DNA from: G965240365 sp965240365
Lineage (GTDB): Bacteria > Pseudomonadota > Gammaproteobacteria > Eutrophobiales > Eutrophobiaceae
Assembly: GCA_965240365.1 (NCBI GenBank)
Contig: OZ251218.1
Span: forward strand, 2,852,001-2,916,000
Direction of reading: 5' to 3'
Length of the DNA: 64,000 bases
This document shows positions 17,190 through 26,149 of this stretch, one piece after another. The notes below the pieces were generated by a model. It was not told where the DNA came from, did not search any database, and saw nothing but the letters and a program-made list of their open reading frames with translations. Positions within the stretch are counted from its first letter, which is position 1, and each line of letters starts with the position of its first letter. A program made the position numbers and the translations under genes.

Positions 17190-18022
17190 ACACGCTCCAT
17201 AAATTCCGCCGGTTTATGGATCGGGAGCGGGTGTTTGAGTTCCTGATCGAAGCGCCGGAGTTTGCCCCCGGGCTGGATGTCAGCCGCGACATCATCCTTT
17301 ATCTTGAAGATGTCAGCGTCAGTTTTGACGGCTTCAAGGCGCTGGATAATCTCAATCTCTATATCCGTGACGGCGAGTTGCGCTGCATTATCGGGCCGAA
17401 CGGGGCCGGCAAGACAACCATGATGGACATCATCAGCGGCCGCACGCGGCCGGATACCGGCACGGCCTATTTCGGCCGGCGTATCAACCTGCTGAAACTG
17501 GATGAACCCGCGATCGCCGAGGCCGGTATCGGCAGAAAATTCCAGAAGCCGACCGTATTCGAGGCCCACACGGTATTTGCCAACCTGCGGCTGGCCATGC
17601 ACGCCAATAAAAAAGTCTGGCCGACATTATTTGATCGTCTGCGCGGCGCCCAGGCCGACCGCATCGAAGAAATACTGGCCACCGTGGGCCTGCTTGAACA
17701 CAAAGACAAGCGGGCCGGCGCCCTCTCGCATGGGCAAAAGCAATGGCTGGAGATCGGCATGTTACTCATGCAGAAACCCCGCTTGCTGTTGATCGATGAA
17801 CCCGTGGCGGGCATGACCCGGCAGGAAACCGAACGCACGGCGGAATTATTGACCTCGCTGGCCGGCGCCCACTCGGTCGTGGTCGTGGAACACGATATGG
17901 AATTTATCCGCGCCATCGCCACCCGGGTCACCGTGCTGCACGAGGGCCGCGTGCTGGCCGAGGGCAGGATGGAAGATATTCAGAATGATTCCAGGGTAAT
18001 TGAAGTCTATCTGGGCGCCTGA
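17186..18022 (+). CDS. urtD: Urea ABC transporter, ATP-binding protein UrtD
   Basis: LivG-type ATPase energising urea import. It has Walker A GPNGAGKTTMMDIISG, signature LSHGQKQWLEIGMLLM (the urea/branched-chain variant), Walker B LLLIDEPVAGMT and switch VVEHDMEFIR. The YLEDVSVSFDGFKALDNL opening is typical of UrtD. TTG 17186 overlaps the urtC stop; ATG 17216 (MDRERVFEFL) is an equally possible start ten codons in. Acts at the cytoplasmic face with UrtE. Confidence 0.94.
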   Translation: MNTLHKFRRFMDRERVFEFLIEAPEFAPGLDVSRDIILYLEDVSVSFDGFKALDNLNLYIRDGELRCIIGPNGAGKTTMMDIISGRTRPDTGTAYFGRRINLLKLDEPAIAEAGIGRKFQKPTVFEAHTVFANLRLAMHANKKVWPTLFDRLRGAQADRIEEILATVGLLEHKDKRAGALSHGQKQWLEIGMLLMQKPRLLLIDEPVAGMTRQETERTAELLTSLAGAHSVVVVEHDMEFIRAIATRVTVLHEGRVLAEGRMEDIQNDSRVIEVYLGA

Positions 18023-18037
18023 GATCGCGCATCGGCC

Positions 18038-18730
18038 ATGCTACAGATAAGACAGCTTAATCAGTTTTATGGCGAAAGCCATACGCTCTGGGATCTGGAC
18101 CTCGACCTGAACGAGGGCGATTGCGCCTGCCTCATGGGCCGCAACGGGGTCGGCAAGACCACCCTGCTGCATTGCATTATGGGCCTGTTGCCGCTCCGTT
18201 CGGGCCAGATCCGCTTTGCCGGCCGGGCCATCCAGCAACTCCCGGCGGAACAACGCGCGCCGCTGGGTATGGCGTATGTGCCGCAGGGGCGGGATATTTT
18301 TTCCCGCTTGACGGTAGAAGAGAATCTGCGGATTGGCCTGACCGTCAGGCGTGGGCGCAAGACCATACCGGACGCCATCTTCGAAATTTTCCCCGTGTTA
18401 AAAGAGATGTTAAAGCGGCGCGGCGGCGACCTGTCCGGTGGTCAGCAACAACAACTGGCCATCGGCCGGGCGCTGGCGCTGGAACCCCGCCTGCTGATCC
18501 TGGATGAGCCGACCGAAGGCATCCAGCCGAACATCGTGTTCGAGATCGGCGAGATCATCCAAAGGCTCAATAAACAACAGGGCATGACCATCCTGCTGGT
18601 CGAACAAAAACTGCCCTTTGCCAGAAGGGTCGCCGATCATTTCGTCATCATGGACAAAGGCCGCCGGGTCGCGGCCGGCGAGATGGCAAAACTCGGCGAT
18701 GAACTGGTGCAAAAGTATTTGACGGTTTGA
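18038..18730 (+). CDS. urtE: Urea ABC transporter, ATP-binding protein UrtE
   Basis: LivF-type ATPase of 230 residues, second nucleotide-binding subunit of the urea importer. Motifs are Walker A GRNGVGKTTLLHCIMG, signature LSGGQQQQLAIGRAL, Walker B LLILDEPTEGIQPN and LLVEQKLPFARRVAD. The IQPNIV block after Walker B is diagnostic of UrtE. It is last in the operon, 15 bases after urtD; a long repeat array follows. Confidence 0.96.
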   Translation: MLQIRQLNQFYGESHTLWDLDLDLNEGDCACLMGRNGVGKTTLLHCIMGLLPLRSGQIRFAGRAIQQLPAEQRAPLGMAYVPQGRDIFSRLTVEENLRIGLTVRRGRKTIPDAIFEIFPVLKEMLKRRGGDLSGGQQQQLAIGRALALEPRLLILDEPTEGIQPNIVFEIGEIIQRLNKQQGMTILLVEQKLPFARRVADHFVIMDKGRRVAAGEMAKLGDELVQKYLTV

Positions 18731-18782
18731 GTGAATGGATAGTGGAAAATTGACAATGGATAATGGAGAAAGCGGGCAGGGG

Positions 18783-20640
18783 AATGACACCCCCCGTTGT
18801 CATTCCGGCGAAAGCCGGGATGACGTTATGGGGTGGGTGCCCGGGAGATCGGGGCGGTCGGTTCCTTTCCCCTTAAAACAAAAACTTGAATGGTCATTCT
18901 GGCCTGCCTTCAGCAGGCCGGAATGTATTACATAAACCACTGGATTCCGGCCTTCGCCGTAATGACGATGGTGGCGTTGGGTTTCGGCCTGTGCCAGTCT
19001 GTTGCCTGGTTGCCGCTTGACCGTTATAAACAAGCCTGAATAACACCCCGTTGTCATTCCGGCGCACGCCGGAATCCAGGAAAAAGGACACATTCCGGCG
19101 TAAGCCGGGATGACGTTATGGGTTGGGTGGTGTCCGGGAGGTCGGGGCAGTCGGTTCCTTTCCCCTTAAAACAAAAACTTGAATAGTCATTCTGGCCTGC
19201 CTCCAGCAGGCCGGAATGTATTATATAAACCACTGGATTCCGGCCTTCGCCGGAATGACGAAGGGGGCGTTGGGTTTCGGCCTGTGCCAGTCTGCTGCCT
19301 GGTTGCCGCTTGACCGTTATAAACAAGCCGGAATAACACCCCGTTGTCATTCCGGCGCAGGCCGGAATCCAGGAAAGAAGGACACATTCCGGAGCAAGCC
19401 GGGATGACGTTATGGGGTGGGTGGTGTCCGGGAGATCGGGGCGGTCGGTTCCTTTCCCCTTAAAACAAAAACTTGAATAGTCATTCTGGCCTGCCTCCAG
19501 CAGGCCGGAATGTATTATATAAACCACTGGATTCCGGCCTTCGCCGGAATGACGAAGGGGGCGTTGGGTTTCGGCCTGTGCCAGTCTGTTGCCTGGTTGC
19601 CGCTTGACCGTTATAAACAAGCCGGAATAACACCCCGTTGTCATTCCGGCGCAGGCCGGAATCCAGGAAAAGGGACATATTCCGGCGCAAGCCGGGATGA
19701 CGTTATGGGGTGGGTGGTGTCCATGAGGTCAGGGCGGTCGGTTCCTTTCCCCTTAAAACAAAAACTTGAATAGTCACTCCGGCCTGCTTCCAGCAGGCCG
19801 GAATGTATTACATAAACCACTGGATTTTGGCCTTCGCCGGAATGACGATGGGGGCGTTGGGTTTCGGCCTGTGCCAGTCTGTTGCCTGGTTACCGCTTGA
19901 CCGTTATAAACAAGCCTGAATAACACCCCGTTGTCATTCCGGCGCAGGCCGGAATCCAGGAAAGAAGGACACATTCCGGCGCAAGCCGGGATGACGTTAT
20001 GGGTTGGGTGGTGTCCGTGAGGTCAGGGCGGTCGGTTCCTTTTCCCTTAAAACAAAAACTTGAATGGTCATTCTGGCCTGCCTCCAGCAGGCCGGAATGT
20101 ATTATATAAACCACTGGATTCCGGCTTTCGCCGGAATGACGCCGGGGGCGGTCGTGACGGAGACGGCAGAGTGTTTAAAGTTTGGCAATGAACAAAAATA
20201 CCCGTCATTCCGGCGCAGGCCGGAATCCAGGAAAGAAGGACACATTCCGGCGCAAGCCGGGATGACGTTATGGGGTGGGTGTCCGTGAGGTCGGGGCGGT
20301 CGGTTCCTTTCCCTTTAAAACAAAAACTTGAATGGTCATTCCGGCCTGCCTCCAGCAGGCCGGAATGTATTATATAAACCACTGGATTCCGGCCTTCGCC
20401 GGAATGACGATGGGGGCGTTGGGTTTCGGCCTGTGCCGGTCTGTTGCCTGGTTGCCGCTTGACCGTTATAAACAAGCCGGAATAACACCCCGTTGTCATT
20501 CCGGCGCAGGCCGGAATCCAGGAAAAAGGATACATTCCGGCGTAAGCCGGGATGACGTTATGGGGTGGGTGGTGTCCGGGAGATCGGGGCGGTCGGTTCC
20601 TTTCCCCTTAAAAAAAACTTGAATAGTCATTCCGGCCTTC
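18783..20640. repeat. Tandem array of about 293-bp composite repeat units
   Basis: Using the landmark ACTTGAA[TA/TG]GTCATT, unit boundaries fall at 18890, 19183, 19477, 19770, 20064, 20332 and 20623. That gives periods of 293, 294, 293, 294, 268 and 291 bp, preceded by a partial unit. Each unit has a family A element, the spacer GGGTTTCGGCCTGTGCC...GCTTGACCGTTATAAACAAG, a palindrome CATTCCGGCGC..GCCGGAATCCAGG, a half-palindrome AAGCCGGGATGACGTTATGG and GGTCGGTTCCTTTCCCCTTA. The 268-bp unit has a different spacer (GACGGCAGAGTGTTTAAAG). No coding frame is convincing; short frames here are translations of the repeats. Confidence 0.93.
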
Positions 20641-20674
20641 GCCTGCCTGCAACATACCACCTTCTGAATGCAAT

Positions 20675-23600
20675 TTAAGCAGTTCCGGCATTTCTGACGG
20701 ACGCGCGCCTTCGCACTTCCTCAAGAATGCCGACCAACTCGACAACATCGGCAGATTTGAAAACACCTTCAACCCCCATAGCATCAAAGTCGGTAAACGG
20801 GCTCTCATAAAGACGCCTCGGGTCCATAACTCCGCGCTCGGTCAAGTAGTCGATGATCATATTCAAGAACTCGATCTGACTTGCCGATAGCGCGCGTGAC
20901 GCCTGAAAATTATCAAACGCACGCTTGGCCGCCTCGCGATCCAGGCCAACCAGTGAACGCACAAAGACACCAAGACCAACGTCCGCCTTGACCTTATCCA
21001 GATCAGTCTGTTCAGCAACACCCACTTCAATAAAAACCCTTTCGAGTTCTTCCAAGTCCTGCCGCGTCAATGGTTCGTTGCGATGCAGTTTCCGGATGGT
21101 GATATGATCCTGATGTTTCTTCAGGAAACACCGCGCCTTCATCTGAAAACGGCGCATATCCGTGCCAACCGTTACGCCTTGAATCTCGATCTCCTCAGAT
21201 CCGCCGATTTCATCTTCAAAATCCGTGTAGATGCGCGCTCGTTTCTTCAGTTCGATAAGCCTGATAAGATCGCGAAGTTGGCGACGCGCGGTTTCCAGTA
21301 TCGCCGGGGTCACGCCCCACCAATATTCATCCGTTTGAACTTCCAGAATGAGGCTTATCTGCTCCACGACCATTGGAACATTTTCAATTTCCTCCAGTGC
21401 GGAGGCGATTTCAGTAACCCGCTTCTTCAGATCTTCAAGGCCCTTTTTAGAACGCAGGATAACCAACTGCGCCTGAAGGATGAGGTAGTCGAACTGTTTT
21501 GCCGCGATATCGTCATCAACCAGGGCAGAGGGCAACCCGGCGAGTTCATGAATAAGTTCCTCGCACTCTTCCGGGCCGGGATTCTCCCACGGCGCATCGG
21601 TTTGGTATTTTTCAACAAGACGACGTTTAGGCCGGACAATAAAATTATCGACATTCATCCCACTCACTTCGTCACGCAGCCGCTCGATCACATCGTGATA
21701 AAGCCGATCGTGAAGATCGTCGTCATCGCCCTCCGGTTTTGACTTCAACTCGCCCACCAACTCAACGCGCGCGATAAACAGCTTTTCGGCTAATGAGCCG
21801 CCGGGAGAGTTCTCGGTGAAATCCGGGTTTTGATTAAAGAATTCGAAATTCTGGCAGAAATCAAAAATACAAAAATGATCCTTATGCGCCCCGATGCCAA
21901 ACAGATCAGGGCATAGCCGCGTTCCACGCCCGATCATTTGCCAGAACTTCGTCTTCGACCGCACAATCTTGAAAAACACCAGATTGACGACTTCGGGAAC
22001 GTCGATCCCGGTATCGAGCATATCGACTGATATGGCGATATGAGGCGCTTTGTTCGCCGTGGAAAAATCGTCTATCAAGGATTGCGCGTACTCCGTTTTG
22101 AAGTCGATAACACGAGCGAACCGGCCCTTCAGGTGCGGATAGTTCGCATCGAATCTTTTGGCGATGAACTGCGCGTGATCGTGGTTTTTGGCGAAGATGA
22201 TGGTCTTGCCGAGGCGGTCACCGTCATCGACCTTGAGTCCGTGTCTCATCACATGCTCAAGCGTCTTGTCCACCGTGTCTTGATTAAACAGCCATTTGTT
22301 AAGCGCCGCCGCGCCCACGTGATCGGGAATCGAACCCTCTTCATCCCATTCGATCGCGTCCCAGTCTTCCTTTTCGTCTTCCGAAAGCGCGTCATAACTA
22401 ATGCCCTCACGCTGAAACTTCAACGGCACCGACACGGCTTTCGGAGGCACGAGAAAGCCATCCTTAACCGCTTCATCCAACCCATAGACATCGGTTGGGA
22501 TACCCCGCTCCAAGTCAAAGAGCGAATAAGTGTCCCGATCCACTTCATCTTTCGGAGTCGCCGTCAGGCCAACGAGCAGGCTGTCAAAATAGTCGAAAAT
22601 GGCCCTGTATTTCCGATAGACAGAGCGGTGCGCTTCGTCGATGATAATCAGGTCGAAATGACCCGGCCCGAACCGGCGTGACGCGCCCTGCATCTCGTCG
22701 ATCAGGCCCATCATCGTCGGGTAAGTCGAAACGTAAACGCGGCCGTGGGCCGATCTGTCAGTCACGAGATTTACCGGTGATGCCTGTGGCAAGAATGTTT
22801 TGAACGCGCCGACTGCTTGATTGACCAATGCCACCCGGTCGGCAAGAAAAAGGATGCGCTTCGCCCAATTGGCCCGCATCAGCAAGTCCGACAATGCAAT
22901 CACCGTGCGGGTCTTCCCGGCGCCGGTCGCCATAACCAAAAGCGCCTTGCGAAGATTGTCTTTTTCAAAGGCTTCCGCGACCCGCCGAATGGCTCGGGTC
23001 TGATAGTACCGTTCGACGATCTCCTGATTGATGTTCTCCGGCGCCAGCGCCTTCCGGGTCGAACGGCGCTGTATGGCCAGTTGCAATTCATCTTTCTTCA
23101 AAAAGCCCTGGATGGCGCGGGGCGGGTAACGCCGGTCATCCCAAATCCAATGCTCATAACCGTTGGAATAAAAGATGACGGGGCGTTGACCGAACTGCCG
23201 TTCCAACGCATCGGCGTAGAGTTCGGCTTGACGCTGGCCCTCCCGCGCATCGCGCCGGGTCCGCTTGGCCTCGATCAGGCCCAGGGGTTTCCCGTCGTCG
23301 CCCCAAAGCACATAGTCAACGAACCCCTCGCCGGTGTTGTTCGGCATGCCCGTGACGGGAAATTCAACATCACGAGGCTGGTCGAGTTCCCAGCCCGCTT
23401 CGCGCAGCAGCAAATCAATAAAGACGTCTCGGGTCTGAGCTTCGTTGTAATCATGCGTGTCGGGAGCGGTTTGGTTGGCCTTCTTCACTTTCGCCACCGC
23501 CTCCTGAAGCTCTTTGATGTCCGCTTCCAGCTTCTGCCGCTCGGACTCGATTTTCAGCTGGGCGGTCTTTTCTTTCTCAAGCGCCTTTTCGCGGGTGAGG

Positions 23601-24082
23601 AAATCTTCCTGAAGTTTCTTGATCTGCCTGGCCGTGCTCGCCGAAATCGTCAACGTCTTTTCGAGCTTCTCAGCGTTGAATTTGGCGTCCGGCGGCGGCT
23701 TTTCCCCCTGGGCATACGTGCGAACGAGCCAATACGAAATATGGAAAAGCTCACGGAGGACCGTCACGGCATGGGCCGGTTGCACGGGCCTGGTTTCGTG
23801 AACGGCCTTGTTGCCGAGGCCTTTGATCAGTCTGGCCTTGGTAACAATGGCGTCCCCGGTCAACATGCGGAAGCTCGCTTCGTGTATCAGGGCCGACAGG
23901 GTCTTGTCATAGGGCGAGCAGAGGGTTCGGTCATGAGCGTACATCCACTTGACCGCCGCCTCCAGCGCCAGACGGGCGTAAAAGCAGGCGCCGCGAGGAT
24001 CGGATAGCGCAAGTGTCTCGGCTTTCCGCGCGTGATCGTAAATATCTGCAAACTCGGTTTGGAGGAACTCGAACTGACTCAT
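20675..24082 (-). CDS. hsdR: Type I restriction enzyme, restriction/translocase subunit HsdR
   Basis: DNA translocase and nuclease subunit of 1135 residues. Domains in order: a DUF4145-like helical domain (about 1-125), a coiled coil (about 150-202), and the HsdR nuclease core with Asp256 and the E-x-K motif EAK at 271-273. Then come helicase motif I ATGAGKT (385-391), motif II DEAH (482-485) and motif III LVGLTATP. The QMIGRGTRLCPD motif VI and an EcoEI-type C-terminal domain follow. The N-terminal DUF4145 domain occurs in part of this family. It is last in the operon, with its ATG overlapping an 18-codon ORF. Confidence 0.95.
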   Translation of the reverse strand: MSQFEFLQTEFADIYDHARKAETLALSDPRGACFYARLALEAAVKWMYAHDRTLCSPYDKTLSALIHEASFRMLTGDAIVTKARLIKGLGNKAVHETRPVQPAHAVTVLRELFHISYWLVRTYAQGEKPPPDAKFNAEKLEKTLTISASTARQIKKLQEDFLTREKALEKEKTAQLKIESERQKLEADIKELQEAVAKVKKANQTAPDTHDYNEAQTRDVFIDLLLREAGWELDQPRDVEFPVTGMPNNTGEGFVDYVLWGDDGKPLGLIEAKRTRRDAREGQRQAELYADALERQFGQRPVIFYSNGYEHWIWDDRRYPPRAIQGFLKKDELQLAIQRRSTRKALAPENINQEIVERYYQTRAIRRVAEAFEKDNLRKALLVMATGAGKTRTVIALSDLLMRANWAKRILFLADRVALVNQAVGAFKTFLPQASPVNLVTDRSAHGRVYVSTYPTMMGLIDEMQGASRRFGPGHFDLIIIDEAHRSVYRKYRAIFDYFDSLLVGLTATPKDEVDRDTYSLFDLERGIPTDVYGLDEAVKDGFLVPPKAVSVPLKFQREGISYDALSEDEKEDWDAIEWDEEGSIPDHVGAAALNKWLFNQDTVDKTLEHVMRHGLKVDDGDRLGKTIIFAKNHDHAQFIAKRFDANYPHLKGRFARVIDFKTEYAQSLIDDFSTANKAPHIAISVDMLDTGIDVPEVVNLVFFKIVRSKTKFWQMIGRGTRLCPDLFGIGAHKDHFCIFDFCQNFEFFNQNPDFTENSPGGSLAEKLFIARVELVGELKSKPEGDDDDLHDRLYHDVIERLRDEVSGMNVDNFIVRPKRRLVEKYQTDAPWENPGPEECEELIHELAGLPSALVDDDIAAKQFDYLILQAQLVILRSKKGLEDLKKRVTEIASALEEIENVPMVVEQISLILEVQTDEYWWGVTPAILETARRQLRDLIRLIELKKRARIYTDFEDEIGGSEEIEIQGVTVGTDMRRFQMKARCFLKKHQDHITIRKLHRNEPLTRQDLEELERVFIEVGVAEQTDLDKVKADVGLGVFVRSLVGLDREAAKRAFDNFQASRALSASQIEFLNMIIDYLTERGVMDPRRLYESPFTDFDAMGVEGVFKSADVVELVGILEEVRRRASVRNAGTA

Positions 24083-24135
24083 CCATCGATCCTCTTCACT
24101 TTCAGGCAGTGCTCAGCAAGAACCTCTCGCTTCAT
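24079..24135 (-). CDS. 18-codon ORF linking the abi-like gene and hsdR
   Basis: Reads MKREVLAEHCLKVKRIDG. Its ATG overlaps the stop of the abi-like gene (ATGA) and its stop overlaps the ATG of hsdR (ATGA). Two exact ATGA junctions in a row suggest it serves to carry re-initiating ribosomes across the 49-base gap into hsdR. Whether the peptide itself has a role is unknown. Confidence 0.45.
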   Translation of the reverse strand: MKREVLAEHCLKVKRIDG

Positions 24136-24974
24136 GGCGAGCCTTCCTGCGGTGTCTTGGCGCCGTCATTGGGCTCAGTGCGCTGGTGATAGGTCTCGGT
24201 TACAAAAGCAATAAATGCGACTGCCGAAGCAAATACTAAGCGAGCGTGGCGGGGTTGAAGGCCCTTGTGTTTTCCATCACGGCCATGCCCGGAACCGTAG
24301 AGCCCGCGCAATTCCGCTATATAGTGAGTCAAAGCGGACAAGTTCCTGAGAATGAGCTTGATCTTGTCCGCGCCTCTCGCTTTATCGGTAATATCATCCG
24401 GCACGAGATCGAGTTCTTTCATCAACTTCCTGGTGAGTGTGGGCAGGTCATCTGATTTGCTGAATGGAATCCTACTTTTGTCGAGAATTATCTTACAACA
24501 GCTTTCCACCAATTCTTTGCTGGTGCCAATCGCCAATGCCGGATCGCTATCAATAGCGTTTTTTATGCGCTCGACCTGTTTTTGCATCTCGTCAGCATCA
24601 AGCACATCGGCTACGTTATCCGCTCGCGACACAGAGTATTCTGAATTCCTCCAGCCCGGTCTGGAGCTAATTTTTGTAGAAATAGCAACCGAATAATCAT
24701 CCCCTGTTTTTTCTTTCAGTATGGGTGTCAACCACTTATTGATCTGATCAGTCAACATATCTTTTTTGTCCACGATGCTCAGGTGGGCATATTTCCTGGG
24801 GTCAATATTCAGGTAAACCGTATAAGATATCACATTACCCCAATTGTCCTCGTCTGCCTCAACTTCCCACTCAGAAAATTTCAATAGATCAGCGGCATCT
24901 TGAGAGCCTTCTGTCTCCAGAATCTCTGATATTGTTGCCAAAAAATTTTCAAAATTATCCGGGTAGCTATTCAT
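24132..24974 (-). CDS. Abortive-infection family protein (Abi C-terminal domain) inside the RM operon
   Basis: 280-residue protein with an unfamiliar N-terminal half (about 1-140). Its C-terminal half resembles the Abi_C domain: GTSKELVESCCKIILDK, a predicted helix with LTRKLMKELDLVPDDI, ILRNLSALTHYIAELRGLYG, GSGHGRDGK and HARLVFASAVAFIAFVTETY. That domain occurs in phage abortive-infection proteins and is often found within type I RM loci. It lies between hsdS (8-base gap) and hsdR. Its activity cannot be told from sequence; toxin or RM accessory are both possible. Confidence 0.75.
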   Translation of the reverse strand: MNSYPDNFENFLATISEILETEGSQDAADLLKFSEWEVEADEDNWGNVISYTVYLNIDPRKYAHLSIVDKKDMLTDQINKWLTPILKEKTGDDYSVAISTKISSRPGWRNSEYSVSRADNVADVLDADEMQKQVERIKNAIDSDPALAIGTSKELVESCCKIILDKSRIPFSKSDDLPTLTRKLMKELDLVPDDITDKARGADKIKLILRNLSALTHYIAELRGLYGSGHGRDGKHKGLQPRHARLVFASAVAFIAFVTETYHQRTEPNDGAKTPQEGSP

Positions 24975-24982
24975 GGTCTTAC

Positions 24983-26149
24983 CTATAGTTCGCCCCTGAA
25001 AGCGCGGTGTTGGAGGGATGCAAAAAGAGCTTCTTGGAGAGTCATGTCGTCTGTCATTTTTTGCCAGATTTTTTGGAGTTCCTTTCGATGACTAGAAAAG
25101 CGCCTCTGCAATTCTAGGTCAGGCACTCTAAGTTTGAGTGGAGCAAGATCCTTTTTGTTCAGTTGCGGAACAGATGAACCTGAAGCGATGTCCAACAAGT
25201 TAAACAGCGAAAACCAGCCCGAAAGAAAATCTGTACTCATTTTCTCAATGTTTGGGGACACACCCATTAGGTTGGGGTCAAGGATTGCAGGGCGCATTAG
25301 CACACGTTTCTTGTTTGTCCCGATCGCTCCACCACGTTTCGGGAAAACGATTGCGCCTGCTGGACAGGTTGACGCTTGTGACCCGGGAATACGGCTCCAG
25401 GAGGCTGCTTGTGTAACCTCTTGAGCATTAGACGGATGGTTAAGATCAGAGACCTTTAAGATCAAATACCCACCTTGTTGCCCTACGAATAATTCACCGA
25501 CTGGTAAGGTGCTCCCTGAATAGAATTCAGCACATTCTCCGAGGGTGGTGTTTGCAGCGTCTTCACTCCGAACATCTCCAAAAATCCCATAAAAGATAGA
25601 TTGCCCAAGAGCATTGAGCTTGGTGATGGCGGTTTGGCGGAGACGGCGAAGCCCATCAGCTTTGTCAAGGATCGCCGCAATACGCTTCTGAACCTCAAGA
25701 GATGGCAGAGGAACATTCAGTTCCTCAAGAAAGGACTTCGGAACGCGGCGTTGACCGGCACTGCCAGTCATTTGATGTTCGCCTGTGAAACGGACTCTAT
25801 CCTGCCGTAGGAAATAGGCAGCGTAATTAGGGTCGAGTTGATCACAATTTGGCCGTACAACATGGAACTCGGTCGATCCAAATGCTTGACTAGTTCGCAC
25901 TTTGGCCAACGCAATTTTATTGTTCTCAAAACAGGGCGTAATCTTCGCAACGAGGACGTCATTGTTCTGAAACGCTGTAAATCCTTTACTCACCTCGCTA
26001 TATGGACGCTGAGCATCAACGGCTATTCGCCCTTCTTTAGATACCGAAGCCATGGTCACAAAATCGAAAAGCTCGTCGGGAGAGAAACTACCCGCTTTTG
26101 GTCCCTTTGGATTAATGTCGGCCACTTGTGAAAGCAGGACTGTTCTCAT
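24983..26149 (-). CDS. hsdS: Type I restriction enzyme specificity subunit HsdS
   Basis: DNA-recognition subunit of 388 residues with two target-recognition domains. The first contains VAKITPCFENNKIALAK and FGSTEFHVVRP and ends in the helical spacer VPLPSLEVQKRIAAILDKAD. The second has GAIVFPKRGGAIGTNKKR and ends with LKLRVPDLELQRRFSSHRK. The start overlaps hsdM by 4 bases. The recognition sequence cannot be predicted from this. Confidence 0.93.
   Translation of the reverse strand: MRTVLLSQVADINPKGPKAGSFSPDELFDFVTMASVSKEGRIAVDAQRPYSEVSKGFTAFQNNDVLVAKITPCFENNKIALAKVRTSQAFGSTEFHVVRPNCDQLDPNYAAYFLRQDRVRFTGEHQMTGSAGQRRVPKSFLEELNVPLPSLEVQKRIAAILDKADGLRRLRQTAITKLNALGQSIFYGIFGDVRSEDAANTTLGECAEFYSGSTLPVGELFVGQQGGYLILKVSDLNHPSNAQEVTQAASWSRIPGSQASTCPAGAIVFPKRGGAIGTNKKRVLMRPAILDPNLMGVSPNIEKMSTDFLSGWFSLFNLLDIASGSSVPQLNKKDLAPLKLRVPDLELQRRFSSHRKELQKIWQKMTDDMTLQEALFASLQHRAFRGEL

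Noticed and set aside
18783..20640. CRISPR-like or satellite array
   Set aside because: Repeat units are about 293 bp, with no short direct repeat plus unique spacer pattern and no cas genes.
22817..24007. Long open frame antisense to hsdR (396 codons)
   Set aside because: Shadow of a strongly supported gene in GC-rich DNA; no recognisable motifs. The same applies to long antisense frames at 8943-9755, 29437-30897, 32485-34191, 38984-39940 and 53701-54717.
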